From Chloroflexi bacterium UBA6077 (lineage in GTDB: Bacteria > Chloroflexota > UBA6077), in contig DIXP01000030.1 in NCBI GenBank assembly GCA_002436065.1, positions 1 to 13,840 of the forward strand: a DNA stretch of 13,840 nucleotides, in the 5' to 3' direction. Made by a program: the position numbers and the translations under genes. Positions 13,818 to 13,840 of the stretch are shown here, one piece after another. The notes beneath the pieces were generated by a model. It was not told the origin of the DNA. It did no database searches and worked only from the letters and a program-made list of their open reading frames with translations. The first letter of the stretch is position 1. The number at the start of each line of letters is the position of its first letter.

Positions 13818-13840
13818 TCCTGCTCAGCAACCATATGGGT
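13814..13840 (+). CDS. possible start of a further coupled gene, cut by the window end
   Basis: AGGAGGTGATCC (13809-13820) is a near-ideal Shine-Dalgarno that overlaps the stop codon of the zinc-cluster gene. A GTG at 13814 overlaps that stop as GTGA and reads nine codons to the window end; an ATG at 13835 is in the same frame. A third gene of the same unit may begin here, but too little is visible to name it. Confidence 0.3.

Overview
The window is GC-rich bacterial DNA carrying about ten protein genes on both strands. I saw no rRNA, tRNA or CRISPR array. Several traits suggest an uncultured member of the Chloroflexota or a similar lineage. The lipoprotein has a Thr/Pro/Ala linker straight after its lipobox. 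The secreted glycosidase ends in Gly-Tyr/Leu-Pro type modules. The intergenic spaces hold GC-rich palindromic repeats. The taxonomic placement is inference and no marker gene is present to fix it.

Layout. Bases 1-262 are non-coding, with a 14-bp tandem repeat and a possible promoter. A YgjP-type zinc metallopeptidase (263-784) is followed by a class III aminotransferase resembling glutamate-1-semialdehyde aminomutase (870-2174). A 270-bp nested palindrome fills 2179-2449. Next come two exported proteins: a GH5-like glycosidase (2562-4811) and, after a second repeat cluster (4857-4978), a lipoprotein with an HExxH...EGDA zinc site (5038-6480). A perfect inverted repeat lies where this gene converges on a BASS-family transporter (6493-7467, minus). 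A divergent promoter region leads right into a 60-residue ribbon-helix-helix-like protein (7758-7940) and an exported Amidase_3 cell-wall amidase (8001-8657).

The minus-strand block 8786-11729 reads, in transcription order, winged-helix regulator, membrane family 2 glycosyltransferase, MBL-fold hydrolase. Two perfect dyads sit at the glycosyltransferase start, one just upstream of its Shine-Dalgarno and one over the start codon. This is the best candidate for an undescribed regulated unit in the window.

The right end (about 11850-13840) looks mobile. It holds a DDE transposase of the ISNCY/IS1202 type, a repeat- and hairpin-rich spacer, a small protein with three cysteine clusters, and the possible start of another coupled gene that runs off the window. 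No clear terminal inverted repeats could be paired, so the element's limits are unknown.
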